From contig NZ_CP051130.1 in NCBI RefSeq assembly GCF_013378055.1, positions 2,172,001-2,236,000 of the forward strand: a DNA stretch of 64,000 bases, read 5' to 3'. The position numbers and the translations under genes are program-made. This DNA is from Parasphingopyxis sp. CP4 (GTDB lineage Bacteria > Pseudomonadota > Alphaproteobacteria > Sphingomonadales > Sphingomonadaceae). Positions within the stretch are counted from its first letter, which is position 1. Every line of letters starts with the position of its first letter. Under the pieces are notes generated by a model, which saw nothing but the letters and a program-made list of their open reading frames with translations, did no database searches and was not told the DNA's origin. Positions 9,384 through 17,866 of this stretch are shown here, one piece after another.

Positions 9384-9806
9384 TCACGTCGTGTCGTATG
9401 TCGCACGCATATAATCGATATCGGCGACGATCAGCTCCTCAAGCACTTCCATATCGATATCGCTGAGCCGCTTCACATAGAGGCAGGATTTGCCGGTCTT
9501 ATATTTGCCAAGGCGCTCCATCAGATCCGGCCGCGATTCAAAGCCACCCATAACGTAGAGCGTCAACGCCGACTTGCGCGGACTGAAACCGGTTAGCAGC
9601 GAATCGCCTTCCCGTCCGCTGGCATATTTATAATGATATTGGCCGAAGCCGACGATCGAGCCGCCCCACATTTTGGGTTTTTCGCCCGACAGTCGCTTCA
9701 TCATTGCGCAGACAGTTTCGGCATCTTCGCGCTTCCATTCCGGCTCCACGGCCGCGATGAAATCGGCAGGGTCCCGCTCTGTCGGCTTGGTTTTATTCTC
9801 CGCCAT
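9384..9806 (-). CDS. DUF1801 domain protein
   Basis: 140-residue cytosolic protein of the DUF1801 (YdhG-like) family, function unknown. Recognisable features are the early helical segment DPADFIAAVEPEWKREDAETV, the central PKMWGGSIVGFGQYHYKY, and the strand ALTLYVMGGF followed by LGKYKTGKSCLYVKRLSDID. Start set to the ATG at 9806, six bases after AGGA; an in-frame TTG two codons upstream directly abuts that site. It is on the minus strand, divergent from argG (86-base gap), and 114 bases from the EF-hand gene. There is no obvious link to either neighbour. Confidence 0.85.
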   Translation of the reverse strand: MAENKTKPTERDPADFIAAVEPEWKREDAETVCAMMKRLSGEKPKMWGGSIVGFGQYHYKYASGREGDSLLTGFSPRKSALTLYVMGGFESRPDLMERLGKYKTGKSCLYVKRLSDIDMEVLEELIVADIDYMRATYDTT

Positions 9807-9892
9807 TTGCAATCCTCCCCTACCATTGGTGTTGCGCGAATCCCGCGCAACGCATAGGCGCGTCGGTCTGACTATAGCGAATTACGGGAAGC

Positions 9893-11122
9893 ATGCCGAT
9901 GGGCGAGAAAATCAACAAGGTCGTACTGGCCTATTCTGGCGGCCTGGACACCAGTGTTATCCTGAAATGGCTTCAGGTCGAATATGGCTGCGAAGTTGTT
10001 ACCTTCACCGCCGATCTTGGCCAGGGCGAAGAGCTGGAACCGGTACGCGGCAAGGCACAAATGGCCGGCGTCAAGGATGAGCATATCTTCATTGACGATC
10101 TGCGCGAAGAATTTGTCCGCGATTATGTCTTCCCGATGTTCCGCGCCAATGCGGTGTATGAAGGCCTCTATCTTCTCGGCACCTCGATCGCCCGGCCGCT
10201 CATCTCCAAGCGCCAGATCGAGATCGCCCATCAGGTCGGCGCCGACGCCGTCGCTCATGGTGCAACCGGCAAGGGTAACGACCAGGTCCGTTTCGAGCTT
10301 GGCTATTATGCGCTCGACCCGGATATCAAGGTGATCGCACCGTGGCGCGAATGGGATCTGACCAGCCGGACCAAGCTGATCGAATTTGCCGAAGCGCACC
10401 AGATTCCGGTGTCCAAGGACAAGCGCGGCGAAGCGCCCTTTTCCACCGATGCCAATCTCCTGCACACCTCGTCAGAGGGCAAGGTGCTCGAAGATCCCTG
10501 GGTGGAAACGCCGGACTATGTCTATTCGCGCACCGATAACCCGGAAGATGCGCCGGATACGCCGCAATATATCGAAATGGATTTCGAGCATGGCGATCCC
10601 GTGGCCATTGACAGCGAGACGCTGTCTCCTGCAGCGCTGCTCACCAAGCTCAATTCGCTCGGCAAGACGCACGGCATTGGTCGGCTCGATCTGGTGGAGA
10701 ACCGTTTTGTCGGCATGAAATCGCGCGGCATGTATGAGACTCCGGGCGGCACGATCCTGCTCGAGGCGCATCGCGGTATCGAACAGCTAACGCTTGATCG
10801 CGGTGCCATGCACCTCAAGGACGAGTTGATGCCGCGCTATGCTGAGCTCATTTATAATGGCCTGTGGTTCACGCCCGAGCGGGAGATGCTGCAAGCGGCA
10901 ATCGATCACAGCCAGGCCGATGTGACCGGCACTGTTCGACTCAAGCTCTATAAGGGCTCGGTGAATGTGGTTGGCCGCAAGGCGGATGTCGCGTTTAACC
11001 TCTACAGCCAGGATGTGGTGACGTTTGAGGATGATGCGGGCGCCTATGACCAGCGCGATGCCGAAGGCTTTATCAAGCTCAACGCCCTGCGCCTGCGCCT
11101 GCTCGGCCGCCGCGAGCAGTAA
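9893..11122 (+). CDS. argG: Argininosuccinate synthase
   Basis: Joins citrulline and aspartate using ATP to form argininosuccinate, the penultimate step of arginine synthesis. The 409-residue protein has the N-type ATP pyrophosphatase P-loop AYSGGLDTS at residues 13-21, [13 protein letters not shown] for citrulline/aspartate binding, and the TPEREMLQ C-terminal region, all at the expected spacing. The ATG at 9893 gives a normal family length. It appears monocistronic: upstream is a divergent DUF1801 gene, and downstream the ars operon begins with its own promoter. argB and argH are elsewhere in the window. Confidence 0.98.
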   Translation: MPMGEKINKVVLAYSGGLDTSVILKWLQVEYGCEVVTFTADLGQGEELEPVRGKAQMAGVKDEHIFIDDLREEFVRDYVFPMFRANAVYEGLYLLGTSIARPLISKRQIEIAHQVGADAVAHGATGKGNDQVRFELGYYALDPDIKVIAPWREWDLTSRTKLIEFAEAHQIPVSKDKRGEAPFSTDANLLHTSSEGKVLEDPWVETPDYVYSRTDNPEDAPDTPQYIEMDFEHGDPVAIDSETLSPAALLTKLNSLGKTHGIGRLDLVENRFVGMKSRGMYETPGGTILLEAHRGIEQLTLDRGAMHLKDELMPRYAELIYNGLWFTPEREMLQAAIDHSQADVTGTVRLKLYKGSVNVVGRKADVAFNLYSQDVVTFEDDAGAYDQRDAEGFIKLNALRLRLLGRREQ

Positions 11123-11150
11123 GTAAAAAATTGGAGCCTTCTCATCCCGC

Positions 11151-11179
11151 TTGACGCCTGCCTTATATTTCGATATTTC
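11151..11179 (+). promoter_or_regulatory. Promoter of the arsR-arsI-aqpS operon
   Basis: A near-consensus -35 TTGACG (11151-11156), a 17-base spacer, and a weak -10 TATTTC (11174-11179) lie 29 bases upstream of the arsR start. The -10 falls inside the ArsR operator palindrome, as expected for repression by blocking RNA polymerase. Confidence 0.55.
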
Positions 11180-11192
11180 TAGAATTATCGAA
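11169..11192. promoter_or_regulatory. ArsR operator palindrome
   Basis: A 24-base inverted repeat with arms TTCGATA and TATCGAA and a centre TTCTAGAA; only one base pair (11176/11185) breaks the symmetry. It covers the -10 of the promoter just upstream of arsR and matches the AT-rich, TCGA-containing palindromes bound by ArsR/SmtB dimers. Auto-repression relieved by arsenicals is the likely mechanism. Confidence 0.75.
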
Positions 11193-11207
11193 TCGAAGGA
11201 CAAAGCA

Positions 11208-11549
11208 ATGACTGCCTATTCCACTCCCCAGGCCGTGTCTGCCCTTGGCTCTTTGGCCCAGGACCATCGGCTCGCCATATTCCGTCTGCTCGTTCAGGCG
11301 GGTGATGCGGGACTGGCGGCAGGCGATATTGCCGAGCGGCTCGATATCCCCAACTCCTCACTCTCTTTCCATCTCGCCCATCTCGAACGATCGGGCCTTG
11401 TCAGCCGCACCCGGGAAGGGCGCTCGCTGATCTATGGGGCGGACTATGCCGCGATGAACCGGCTGGTCGGCTATCTGATGGAAAATTGCTGCGGCGGAAA
11501 AGGCTGTGTCACCGAATTGTCCGACACACTTGAAAGGATGGCCTCATGA
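11208..11549 (+). CDS. arsR: ArsR/SmtB family arsenical-responsive repressor
   Basis: 113-residue winged-helix repressor. The recognition region PNSSLSFHLAHLERSGLV (residues 48-65) is typical of ArsR. A thiol cluster C94, C95 and C100 (ENCCGGKGC) near the C-terminus resembles the trivalent-arsenic site of the Acidithiobacillus-type ArsR rather than the N-terminal CVC type. The ATG at 11208 has AAGGA seven bases upstream; an ORF extending further back would run through the operator. It leads the operon and overlaps arsI by ATGA (11546-11549). It likely represses its own operon until arsenite or methylarsenite binds. Confidence 0.92.
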   Translation: MTAYSTPQAVSALGSLAQDHRLAIFRLLVQAGDAGLAAGDIAERLDIPNSSLSFHLAHLERSGLVSRTREGRSLIYGADYAAMNRLVGYLMENCCGGKGCVTELSDTLERMAS

Positions 11550-11995
11550 AACGTCTCCATATCCATGTCGGGGTCGATAATCTCGACAGTTCGATCAATT
11601 TCTATTCCGCCCTGTTCGACGCCGCACCGAGCGTCACCAAGGATGATTATGCCAAGTGGATGCTCGAAGATCCGCGCATCAATTTTGCCATCTCGGCAGG
11701 CAGCAATGCGAATGACGGGATCAGCCATCTCGGTATCCAGGCCGAGAACGCCGACGAGCTGGCTGAAGTTTACGCGCGCCTCGAAAAAGCCGGACGCCCG
11801 GTCCTCGAAGAGGGCGAAACAACCTGCTGCTATGCTGAATCCGAGAAAAGCTGGATCAGCGATCCGGACGGTGTGGTCTGGGAGACTTTCCTGACCCATG
11901 GCGAAGCCACCTTTTATGGTAGCGGCCCATCCGCGGAAGAAGTCGCCAATCTTGAATCACCCAAGCGCCCTGCGGCGCATTGCGGCTGCTGCTAG
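11546..11995 (+). CDS. arsI: ArsI-type C-As lyase (VOC dioxygenase fold)
   Basis: Non-heme iron dioxygenase-like protein that, in characterised ArsI, cleaves the carbon-arsenic bond of trivalent methyl- and aromatic arsenicals. The 149 residues form one vicinal-oxygen-chelate unit: metal ligands are likely His5 or His7, His61 and a Glu in VVWETF. The vicinal pair C94-C95 in ETTCCYAESEKSW corresponds to the substrate-binding thiols of ArsI, and the tail AHCGCC adds more Cys, as in ArsI proteins. Close VOC relatives (CadI-like) lack a settled function, but the operon with arsR and an AqpS-like channel supports ArsI. It overlaps arsR and is nine bases from aqpS. Confidence 0.85.
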   Translation: MKRLHIHVGVDNLDSSINFYSALFDAAPSVTKDDYAKWMLEDPRINFAISAGSNANDGISHLGIQAENADELAEVYARLEKAGRPVLEEGETTCCYAESEKSWISDPDGVVWETFLTHGEATFYGSGPSAEEVANLESPKRPAAHCGCC

Positions 11996-12004
11996 GGAAA
12001 ACTC

Positions 12005-12715
12005 ATGGCTGACGAGATGACCGCCGAGCCGGACCTGGCTCGGCGGCTTGCCGCTGAAGCGGTGGGCTCCTTTTTCCTCTTCTGTGTCGTGATCGGCTCC
12101 GGGATCATGGGCGAGACGCTGTCCGGCGGAAATGTCGCGATTGCCCTGCTCGGCAATACGCTGGCAACCGGCGCGATCCTGTTCGTCATCATCCTGATCT
12201 TCGCGCCGCTATCGGGAGCGCATTTCAATCCGGCGGTGACCCTGGTCTTCCTTGTCCGCCGCGAGTTATCCGTCCGCGATGCAATCCTCTATGTGCTCGC
12301 CCAGCTTGTCGGCGGGATTATCGGCGTCTGGGCCGCGCATCTGATGTTCGATCTCGATATCCTGCAATTCTCGACCAAGGCGCGCACCGGGACCGGGCAA
12401 TGGGCGGGCGAGGCGATTGCGACCTTCGGCCTGTTGATGACGATCCTGGGTGCCGTCCGATACCGCCCGACCTGGGTCGCACCGGCCGTCGGCCTCTACA
12501 TTTCAGCCGGCTATTGGTTCACCAGCTCGACCAGCTTTGCGAACCCCGCAATCACGATCGCCCGGGGCCTGTCTGACACATTTGCTGGCATTGCCCCGGC
12601 GGACATTGGTCCTTTCCTCATCGCGCAGATTTTCGGCGCGCTGATCGCTGCTGGACTGGGCGGTTGGCTTTTCAGCCAGCAAACTTCGCCAGACAGCGCT
12701 AAAATACGGGCCTGA
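12005..12715 (+). CDS. aqpS: AqpS-like aquaglyceroporin of the arsenic operon
   Basis: 236-residue MIP-family channel with six membrane helices and two half-helix motifs, NPA at residues 75-77 (HFNPAVT) and NPA at 180-182 (FANPAIT). The position directly after the second NPA, where most aquaporins have the filter Arg, is Ile here; the Sinorhizobium AqpS is likewise known to lack that Arg, which suits arsenical passage. Third gene of arsR-arsI-aqpS, so it probably exports arsenite released by ArsI or conducts methylarsenicals. No arsC, arsB or acr3 is nearby, so this channel is the only visible exit route. Confidence 0.87.
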   Translation: MADEMTAEPDLARRLAAEAVGSFFLFCVVIGSGIMGETLSGGNVAIALLGNTLATGAILFVIILIFAPLSGAHFNPAVTLVFLVRRELSVRDAILYVLAQLVGGIIGVWAAHLMFDLDILQFSTKARTGTGQWAGEAIATFGLLMTILGAVRYRPTWVAPAVGLYISAGYWFTSSTSFANPAITIARGLSDTFAGIAPADIGPFLIAQIFGALIAAGLGGWLFSQQTSPDSAKIRA

Positions 12716-12842
12716 CCCGCGATTTTCCTGCCGCCTGATTAACCATCTTTTAATCCTATTCCTTCACCTCTCGACAGGTGGATGATGCGAACCGTTCCGA
12801 TGCCGCCATGCGCAGCTTTTTGGGGCTTGATAGGGGTAAGAA

Positions 12843-13508
12843 ATGAGCGTTTTGAAATCGGCCTATGTCGCGGCTGCTCGAAAATCGATGGATATGCCGT
12901 TCGTGGCCAGCTATTTCGACCGCGCCGCCGAAAGCGGTTCGGATTTCCAGCGCTGGGTCGCAAGCCTGACGGCCATCTATCAACTCGATCGCATGATCCG
13001 CCTCGACATCCCCTGGTGGAATGTCGCGGCCACCGACGAGATCGAAGCATTTCTGGCCGATCGCCCCAAGGCACGCGTTTTCGAATATGGCAGCGGTGCA
13101 AGCAGCGCTTGGCTGGCCCGCCGGTGCGGCGAACTGATCTCCGTCGAGCATGACGAAGAATGGCGCAGCGGGCTTGTCGAGCTGCTGGGCGATTTCCCGC
13201 ATTGCCGGATTGATTATCGCCCGCTCGATAGCGAAGACGGCCCCACTTATACGCAAGCCATTGCTGAAGCCGGCGGTACGTTCGATATGATCGTCGTTGA
13301 CGGCCGGTTGCGGACCGCCTGTCTTGAAGCAGCGATCAGCCATCTGAAACCGGACGGCGTGATCCTGTTCGACGATTCCGGACGCCAGCGCTATCGCGGT
13401 GCAATCGAAACGAGCGGACTTGAAGAAACCCGCCATCTGGGCCGCTCCTATTGCGTGCCCTATCCCGACAATAGCAGCATCTTGCGGCGACCGGCCGCAC
13501 TCAATTAA
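12843..13508 (+). CDS. Class I SAM-dependent methyltransferase-like protein
   Basis: 221-residue cytosolic protein with a Rossmann core: the SAM glycine loop is FEYGSGASS (residues 80-88), followed by an acidic strand end ISVEHDEEW, and a later FDMIVVDGR plus LKPDGVILFDDSG. This pattern matches class I methyltransferases that act on small or glycan substrates, but no substrate motif is evident. A ribosome binding site AGGGG precedes the ATG by six bases. Its stop overlaps the next start as TAATG (13506-13510), tying it to the LPG-synthase-like membrane protein, so a role in envelope lipid or glycan modification is plausible (inference). Confidence 0.7.
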   Translation: MSVLKSAYVAAARKSMDMPFVASYFDRAAESGSDFQRWVASLTAIYQLDRMIRLDIPWWNVAATDEIEAFLADRPKARVFEYGSGASSAWLARRCGELISVEHDEEWRSGLVELLGDFPHCRIDYRPLDSEDGPTYTQAIAEAGGTFDMIVVDGRLRTACLEAAISHLKPDGVILFDDSGRQRYRGAIETSGLEETRHLGRSYCVPYPDNSSILRRPAALN

Positions 13509-14410
13509 TGCAAATGCCGTTTAACCTGGCGATTCCGCGCTCGGTAATCCGGGCAGCGGGCATCGTGCTGCTGGCCGCATCTTTGGCCTTTCTAGTCCGG
13601 GCGGCGATCGAGGCGGACCTGGCCGGGCTCATGGCGTCGGTCGATGGTCAAGGCGCAGTCATGCTCAGCGGTATGGCAGCGCTTTACGGCGCGGCGCTCG
13701 GCCTCCTGGCGCTGGCCTGGTGGTTGACCTTGGCCAACGCCGAGGGTGAGCGGAATTTCCTGCCTGCGTTTATCGTCTATGGCCTGTCCGTCTTCCCCAA
13801 ATATCTGCCCGGCTCGGTGTTCCAATACGCATCGCGCCAGACGCTTGGCGCGCGCTATGGTTGGCGCCAGCGCGATATCGCCAAGGCCTCGGCCGCTGAG
13901 ATCATTCTCCATCTCGTCGCCGCACTCGCCATCTTCCTGGTTCTTGACCAGGCGTTCGGTTTTGACCGGATGCCCGGACTGGTAACGGCTGCCTTCGCGG
14001 CCATCGTCATTGGCGGCGTCGCCTTTCTCGCTATTCGCGCCCCGGCGATCCGCGCGCGGCTGTTCGGCGCCTTGATCGCGCAGATACTCTTTTTCGGCAT
14101 CCTGGCGCTGATCGCGGCGGGATGCGCGATAGTGTTCGGCGCCTCGACCCGTACTGCCTTCGATGCGTCCGCCATGTTCCTCCTGGCCTGGCTGATCGGT
14201 TTCATCACACCCGGCGCGCCCGGCGGTATCGGCGTGCGCGAGGCCAGTGTGTTGGTGACGACATCGGCAATCATGGGACCGGGGCCGGCATTGCTGTTCG
14301 CCGCGGCCACCCGGATCGTAACACTCGGCGGAGACGCGCTATTCGCTCTCGCTGCCCTCATCGCTGGCCAGCTCCGACCGCGCGAACAGGCTAGCGCCGG
14401 GCAAGACTAA
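13508..14410 (+). CDS. LPG-synthase-like (UPF0104/AglD) multi-pass membrane protein
   Basis: 300 residues with about eight hydrophobic helices. Family marks are the segment FPKYLPGSVFQYASRQ, with the conserved K-Y-P-G, and GFITPGAPGGIGVREA near residue 240, both typical of lysylphosphatidylglycerol synthetase transmembrane (LPG_synthase_TM) proteins, which are lipid flippase-like. The cytosolic aminoacyl transferase domain of MprF is absent. Translationally coupled to the methyltransferase gene (one shared base). Its last 72 bases overlap the 3' end of the convergent GT-C-like gene, an unusually long tail-to-tail overlap. It probably moves or assists a glycolipid, but the substrate is unknown. 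Confidence 0.75.
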   Translation: MQMPFNLAIPRSVIRAAGIVLLAASLAFLVRAAIEADLAGLMASVDGQGAVMLSGMAALYGAALGLLALAWWLTLANAEGERNFLPAFIVYGLSVFPKYLPGSVFQYASRQTLGARYGWRQRDIAKASAAEIILHLVAALAIFLVLDQAFGFDRMPGLVTAAFAAIVIGGVAFLAIRAPAIRARLFGALIAQILFFGILALIAAGCAIVFGASTRTAFDASAMFLLAWLIGFITPGAPGGIGVREASVLVTTSAIMGPGPALLFAAATRIVTLGGDALFALAALIAGQLRPREQASAGQD

Positions 14411-16249
14411 ACGCGGCGACCAGCTGGCATCCACGTCCAGCCGCTCCGCCAATCCGTCATAGCTTTCCGGATGCAAGGTCCGCGACAGATAGATCCAGTC
14501 GATATCGGAACCCGGCTCCGCAGCGGCTTGGCCTGCGTAGAAACTCTCCATCGACGCAACGATCGGTTCTGATTCCGCCCAGCGCGTGCTGCGATAGGAG
14601 CCGGGAACGGCGCGCCCGGCAAAGATCGGCACCCAGGTATCGCGGCCGCCCATCAAAAAGGATACCGGTTCGGGATATTGGAGAACCAGCGCATCGCGCT
14701 CGGCATGGGTACGCAAATAGACAAGCGCTTCCATATCATCGCCCGGGATCTCGAGCTGATAGCGCGGACCCGACCAGCCGAGCCAGAAGAAGTTGAGCAC
14801 GACCGTGGGAAGCGCGAGCACCACCATCACACCGATCGCAAGGCCGATCGAGCGGCGCTCGCTTCCGCCCGATTTCGGACTGCCAACAAGCAGGGCGATC
14901 CCGACCAGCAAACCGATCACCAGCAGATATTTGCTGCGCAGCGCGATCTCCCCGGCAAGCCGCGCATCGTCGAGCAAAATTGACGCGGCGACCGTCGCAC
15001 CCAGGCCAATGGCAAAGATCAACCCGCCGATCAGGGCAAAACGCGCCTGGGCCGCGTCATCGCGCCGCCAACCCAGAGCAATGCCGATCAATCCCAAAGG
15101 CAAGGCTAGGCTGAGTGTTGCCACCAGCCGTATCGCCAGCGCCGTTAGTCGCTCCCCCATCGGCGCGGCCGTGCTGCCACTCTCAAAGACGGGCGAGCCG
15201 AGCGAACCCTGGTCCGCGCCCGGCAGGACCACCTGAAGCAGGAACACAATAGCGAGCGCGGCAAGACCGGTGCCGACCGCCAGAGCTGCACGCCGAAGTA
15301 GGGGGTATGGCGCAAAGAAAAGCAGCACCGAACAGCAGATGGCGACGACCGATGCACCGAGCAATGTCGAGGTGGCACCGGCGGCAATCACGGGCGCGAG
15401 TACCAGCACATAGCGATAGCGAATGGCCGAACCGCGCAGGAAGAGGATCAGGAATGCCAGCAGGCCGCACAGCATCGTTACATGCTGCGGGATATAGCTG
15501 TTCACCTCCATCAACATGCCCGGATCGATGCTGCGCTCATCCAGCAGGCGGCGGAAATCGAATTGGTAGCTGGCGACCAGCCCGATCGCCGAGATCGAAT
15601 TGATCGCCCAGCCGACAAAGGCGAGCAGCGCCGCGAGCCGGCTGCTGATCCCTGCGCATTTGAGCAGCTCCTGCAGCAATAACCAGAACAGGAAGATGAC
15701 GATCACATTGGTGGCGATCATTGCCCCCTGCACATCGCCGTGCAGCGACGCGCTGGCACCGGGCAGCAGATAGAAGAGCCAATAATAATGGAGCCGTCCG
15801 AGCCCGGCGAAGATATCGGGCACCGGGAAGCCGAAATTGGCGGCCGCATTGGCATGGCCGAGATGCTTGAACCAGTCGGCATTATACCAGGATCGGTAGA
15901 TCAGCGGGTCATCGCCGGTCTGGAAGGCAAAGCTATAGGCGGCAAAACCAACAGCGGCGCAGAACAGCGGAAAGATCAGCTGCACCCATTCGATTTTCGG
16001 CAGATGGGCCGGGCCCTTGCCGATAAACAACACGCCCAGCGAAAATACCGCGCCAATCACCATAATCGACCAGGCGGGCAATGGCCCGACGATTTCGCCA
16101 ATCAGCGCCGAAACCAGCAAAATGGTAAAGATCGAACCGACCCCAGCTGCGGCGGCTACACCAAGGCTCGCTTGGCCGCGCAAAGCCAGGATCCAGCCCG
16201 GAAGGCTGAGGATCGACATAGTCAGCAAAGCGGCGAGAAAACTGATCAT
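14339..16249 (-). CDS. GT-C-like multi-pass membrane protein
   Basis: 636 residues with roughly 13 to 15 hydrophobic helices and a C-terminal soluble domain of about 130 residues. The first large periplasmic loop carries TGDDPLIYRSWYNADWFKH, an acidic pair in the position used for catalysis in GT-C glycosyltransferases that take sugars from polyprenyl phosphates. The C-terminal domain holds strands like IDWIYLSRTLHPESY, resembling the periplasmic parts of such enzymes. The family is inferred, not matched to a named enzyme. It is divergent from the GT2 gene (93-base gap), which could supply its lipid-linked sugar, and overlaps the preceding gene's end by 72 bases. Confidence 0.6.
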   Translation of the reverse strand: MISFLAALLTMSILSLPGWILALRGQASLGVAAAAGVGSIFTILLVSALIGEIVGPLPAWSIMVIGAVFSLGVLFIGKGPAHLPKIEWVQLIFPLFCAAVGFAAYSFAFQTGDDPLIYRSWYNADWFKHLGHANAAANFGFPVPDIFAGLGRLHYYWLFYLLPGASASLHGDVQGAMIATNVIVIFLFWLLLQELLKCAGISSRLAALLAFVGWAINSISAIGLVASYQFDFRRLLDERSIDPGMLMEVNSYIPQHVTMLCGLLAFLILFLRGSAIRYRYVLVLAPVIAAGATSTLLGASVVAICCSVLLFFAPYPLLRRAALAVGTGLAALAIVFLLQVVLPGADQGSLGSPVFESGSTAAPMGERLTALAIRLVATLSLALPLGLIGIALGWRRDDAAQARFALIGGLIFAIGLGATVAASILLDDARLAGEIALRSKYLLVIGLLVGIALLVGSPKSGGSERRSIGLAIGVMVVLALPTVVLNFFWLGWSGPRYQLEIPGDDMEALVYLRTHAERDALVLQYPEPVSFLMGGRDTWVPIFAGRAVPGSYRSTRWAESEPIVASMESFYAGQAAAEPGSDIDWIYLSRTLHPESYDGLAERLDVDASWSPRLVLPGASLFARSELASDEGSESE

Positions 16250-16342
16250 CCTGGGTGCGCGCTTAGCAGCCGGAGTTAACCAAATCTATAAAGTCTCTGC
16301 TTACCACCCAAACCAACGGAATAATCGTTGAAGGGCAATGTA

Positions 16343-17365
16343 ATGAAAGCTGAATCGCAGGACGTATTTGTCGAGGCTGCACGGCCAGATGTTTCCATCG
16401 TGGTTCCCTTTTTCAACGAAGAAGAAACAATCGAGACATTGTGCGATCGGATCGCCACGTCTTTGGATGCCGAACAGGTGAGTTTCGAGATCATTCTTGT
16501 CGACGATGGCAGCAGCGATGCTGGCCCGGATGTGGCCAAACGCCTCGCCGAAGAACGGCCCTATTGCGTGCTGCTCGGCTTTCGCCGGAATTTCGGCAAG
16601 GCTGCGGCGCTATCCGCCGGTTTCAAACATGCCAGCGGCAAGGTGCTCATTACCATGGATGCCGACCTGCAGGACGATCCGGCGGAACTGCCGCGCTTCC
16701 TGGAACAGATCGAAGCAGGCGCAGATGTCGTCTGCGGCTGGAAGGAAGTCCGCCACGATCCGCTCGGCAAGACAATGCCGTCTCGCCTGTTCAATGCCAC
16801 CGTGAACCGTGTCTTCGGCCTGAAGATCCAGGATCATAATTGTGGCTTCAAGGCCTATCGCCGGGAAGCGATTGAAGAGGCCAATCTCTATGGTGAGCTG
16901 CATCGCTTCATTCCGGCCCTGCTCCATGCCCGTGGCTATCGCCTGGCCGAACTGCCGGTCCAGCATCACCCGCGCGAACATGGCCAATCCAAATATGGCT
17001 GGAGCCGCCTGATCAAAGGCGCGCTCGATCTGATGACCGTTGCTCTGACGACCCGTTACGGCGCGCGTCCGCTTCACCTGTTTGGTGGCGGCGGCCTGTT
17101 GCTCGGTATGATCGGCGGTGCGATCCTCACCTATCTCACCATACTCTGGGCCGTTGGTGCCGGACCGATCGGTGATCGCCCGCTGCTGTTCCTCGGTATG
17201 CTGCTGGTGCTCGCTGGCGGCCAGATGATTGGCATTGGCCTGCTTGCCGAACTTATCCTTGCCCGCTCGATCCGCGAAGATGACAAATATGACATCAGTA
17301 CGATCGTCGGTTCGCACTATGCAGAACGCCAGGCAGAGCGCGCCAAGCGGATCCGCGTCAGTTAA
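16343..17365 (+). CDS. Family 2 glycosyltransferase (polyprenyl-phosphate sugar synthase, GtrB/DPM1-like)
   Basis: 340-residue GT-A enzyme with two C-terminal membrane helices, the GtrB/ArnC/DPM1 arrangement. Motifs: IVVPFFNEEETI (19-30), VDDGS (53-57), metal-binding DADLQDDP (106-113), and HREHGQSKYG-like region HPREHGQSKYG before helix one. It should transfer a sugar from a nucleotide sugar to undecaprenyl phosphate on the inner face of the membrane. Start at the ATG 16343, seven bases after AAGGG; a TTG five codons upstream is less likely. Its stop is one base from the stop of the convergent gtrA-like gene, and flippase plus GT-C partners are all within 5 kb. Confidence 0.9.
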   Translation: MKAESQDVFVEAARPDVSIVVPFFNEEETIETLCDRIATSLDAEQVSFEIILVDDGSSDAGPDVAKRLAEERPYCVLLGFRRNFGKAAALSAGFKHASGKVLITMDADLQDDPAELPRFLEQIEAGADVVCGWKEVRHDPLGKTMPSRLFNATVNRVFGLKIQDHNCGFKAYRREAIEEANLYGELHRFIPALLHARGYRLAELPVQHHPREHGQSKYGWSRLIKGALDLMTVALTTRYGARPLHLFGGGGLLLGMIGGAILTYLTILWAVGAGPIGDRPLLFLGMLLVLAGGQMIGIGLLAELILARSIREDDKYDISTIVGSHYAERQAERAKRIRVS

Positions 17366-17366
17366 G

Positions 17367-17777
17367 CTAGCCGAACGTCCAGCGCCGGTTCAGATAGAAG
17401 CTGAGCCAGGGCGTCACAAAGATTATCGGGATCAACGGCAATGAGGCGGATAGCCCCCAATGCACCGTAATCAGCCAGACCCAGAAGCTGTTCAGTGCGA
17501 AGCCAGCCAGATTGACAAGCAGGAACAACATCCAGGAACGCACCGGACGATCGCGGCGGCCATGGCCTTCAAAGCTCCAGCGAGAATGGACGATGAAACC
17601 AAGCGCCACGGTCGTGACAAAGGCGATCGTATTGGCAATCAGCGGATCGATCCCGGCCGGCACCGCCCCAATCCAGTAAATCGCCGAATAAAACAGCGTC
17701 AGCCCGCCACCGCTAATCGCATAGCGGACAATCTGGCGGCGAAGGTCATCAGATACGAACACAGCTTTCATCAACAT
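17367..17777 (-). CDS. GtrA-like flippase family protein
   Basis: 136-residue protein with four membrane helices: RQIVRYAISGGGLTLFYSAIYW, then ANTIAFVTTVALGFIVHSRWSF, VNLAGFALNSFWVW and the last helix ending SFYLNRRWTF. The helix 2 motif with HSRWSF and the terminal NRRWTF are hallmarks of GtrA, which flips undecaprenyl-phosphate sugars made by GtrB. The start is uncertain: ATGs at 17777 and 17771 and an upstream TTG at 17810 are in frame, and none has a strong ribosome binding site. It faces the GT2 gene tail to tail, and its start is divergent from a second GT-C-like gene. Confidence 0.85.
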   Translation of the reverse strand: MLMKAVFVSDDLRRQIVRYAISGGGLTLFYSAIYWIGAVPAGIDPLIANTIAFVTTVALGFIVHSRWSFEGHGRRDRPVRSWMLFLLVNLAGFALNSFWVWLITVHWGLSASLPLIPIIFVTPWLSFYLNRRWTFG

Positions 17778-17866
17778 GCCAATGGCCAATAAGGCAAGAT
17801 GGTTATTCAATCTTGCCCTATAAGCAGGCCGATTATGCGGCGCTACGATGCGAAAACGGGGGAAAT

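Noticed and set aside
12716-12842. Terminator after aqpS
   Set aside because: Two weak five- to six-pair hairpins without a T-run; below the level I would call.
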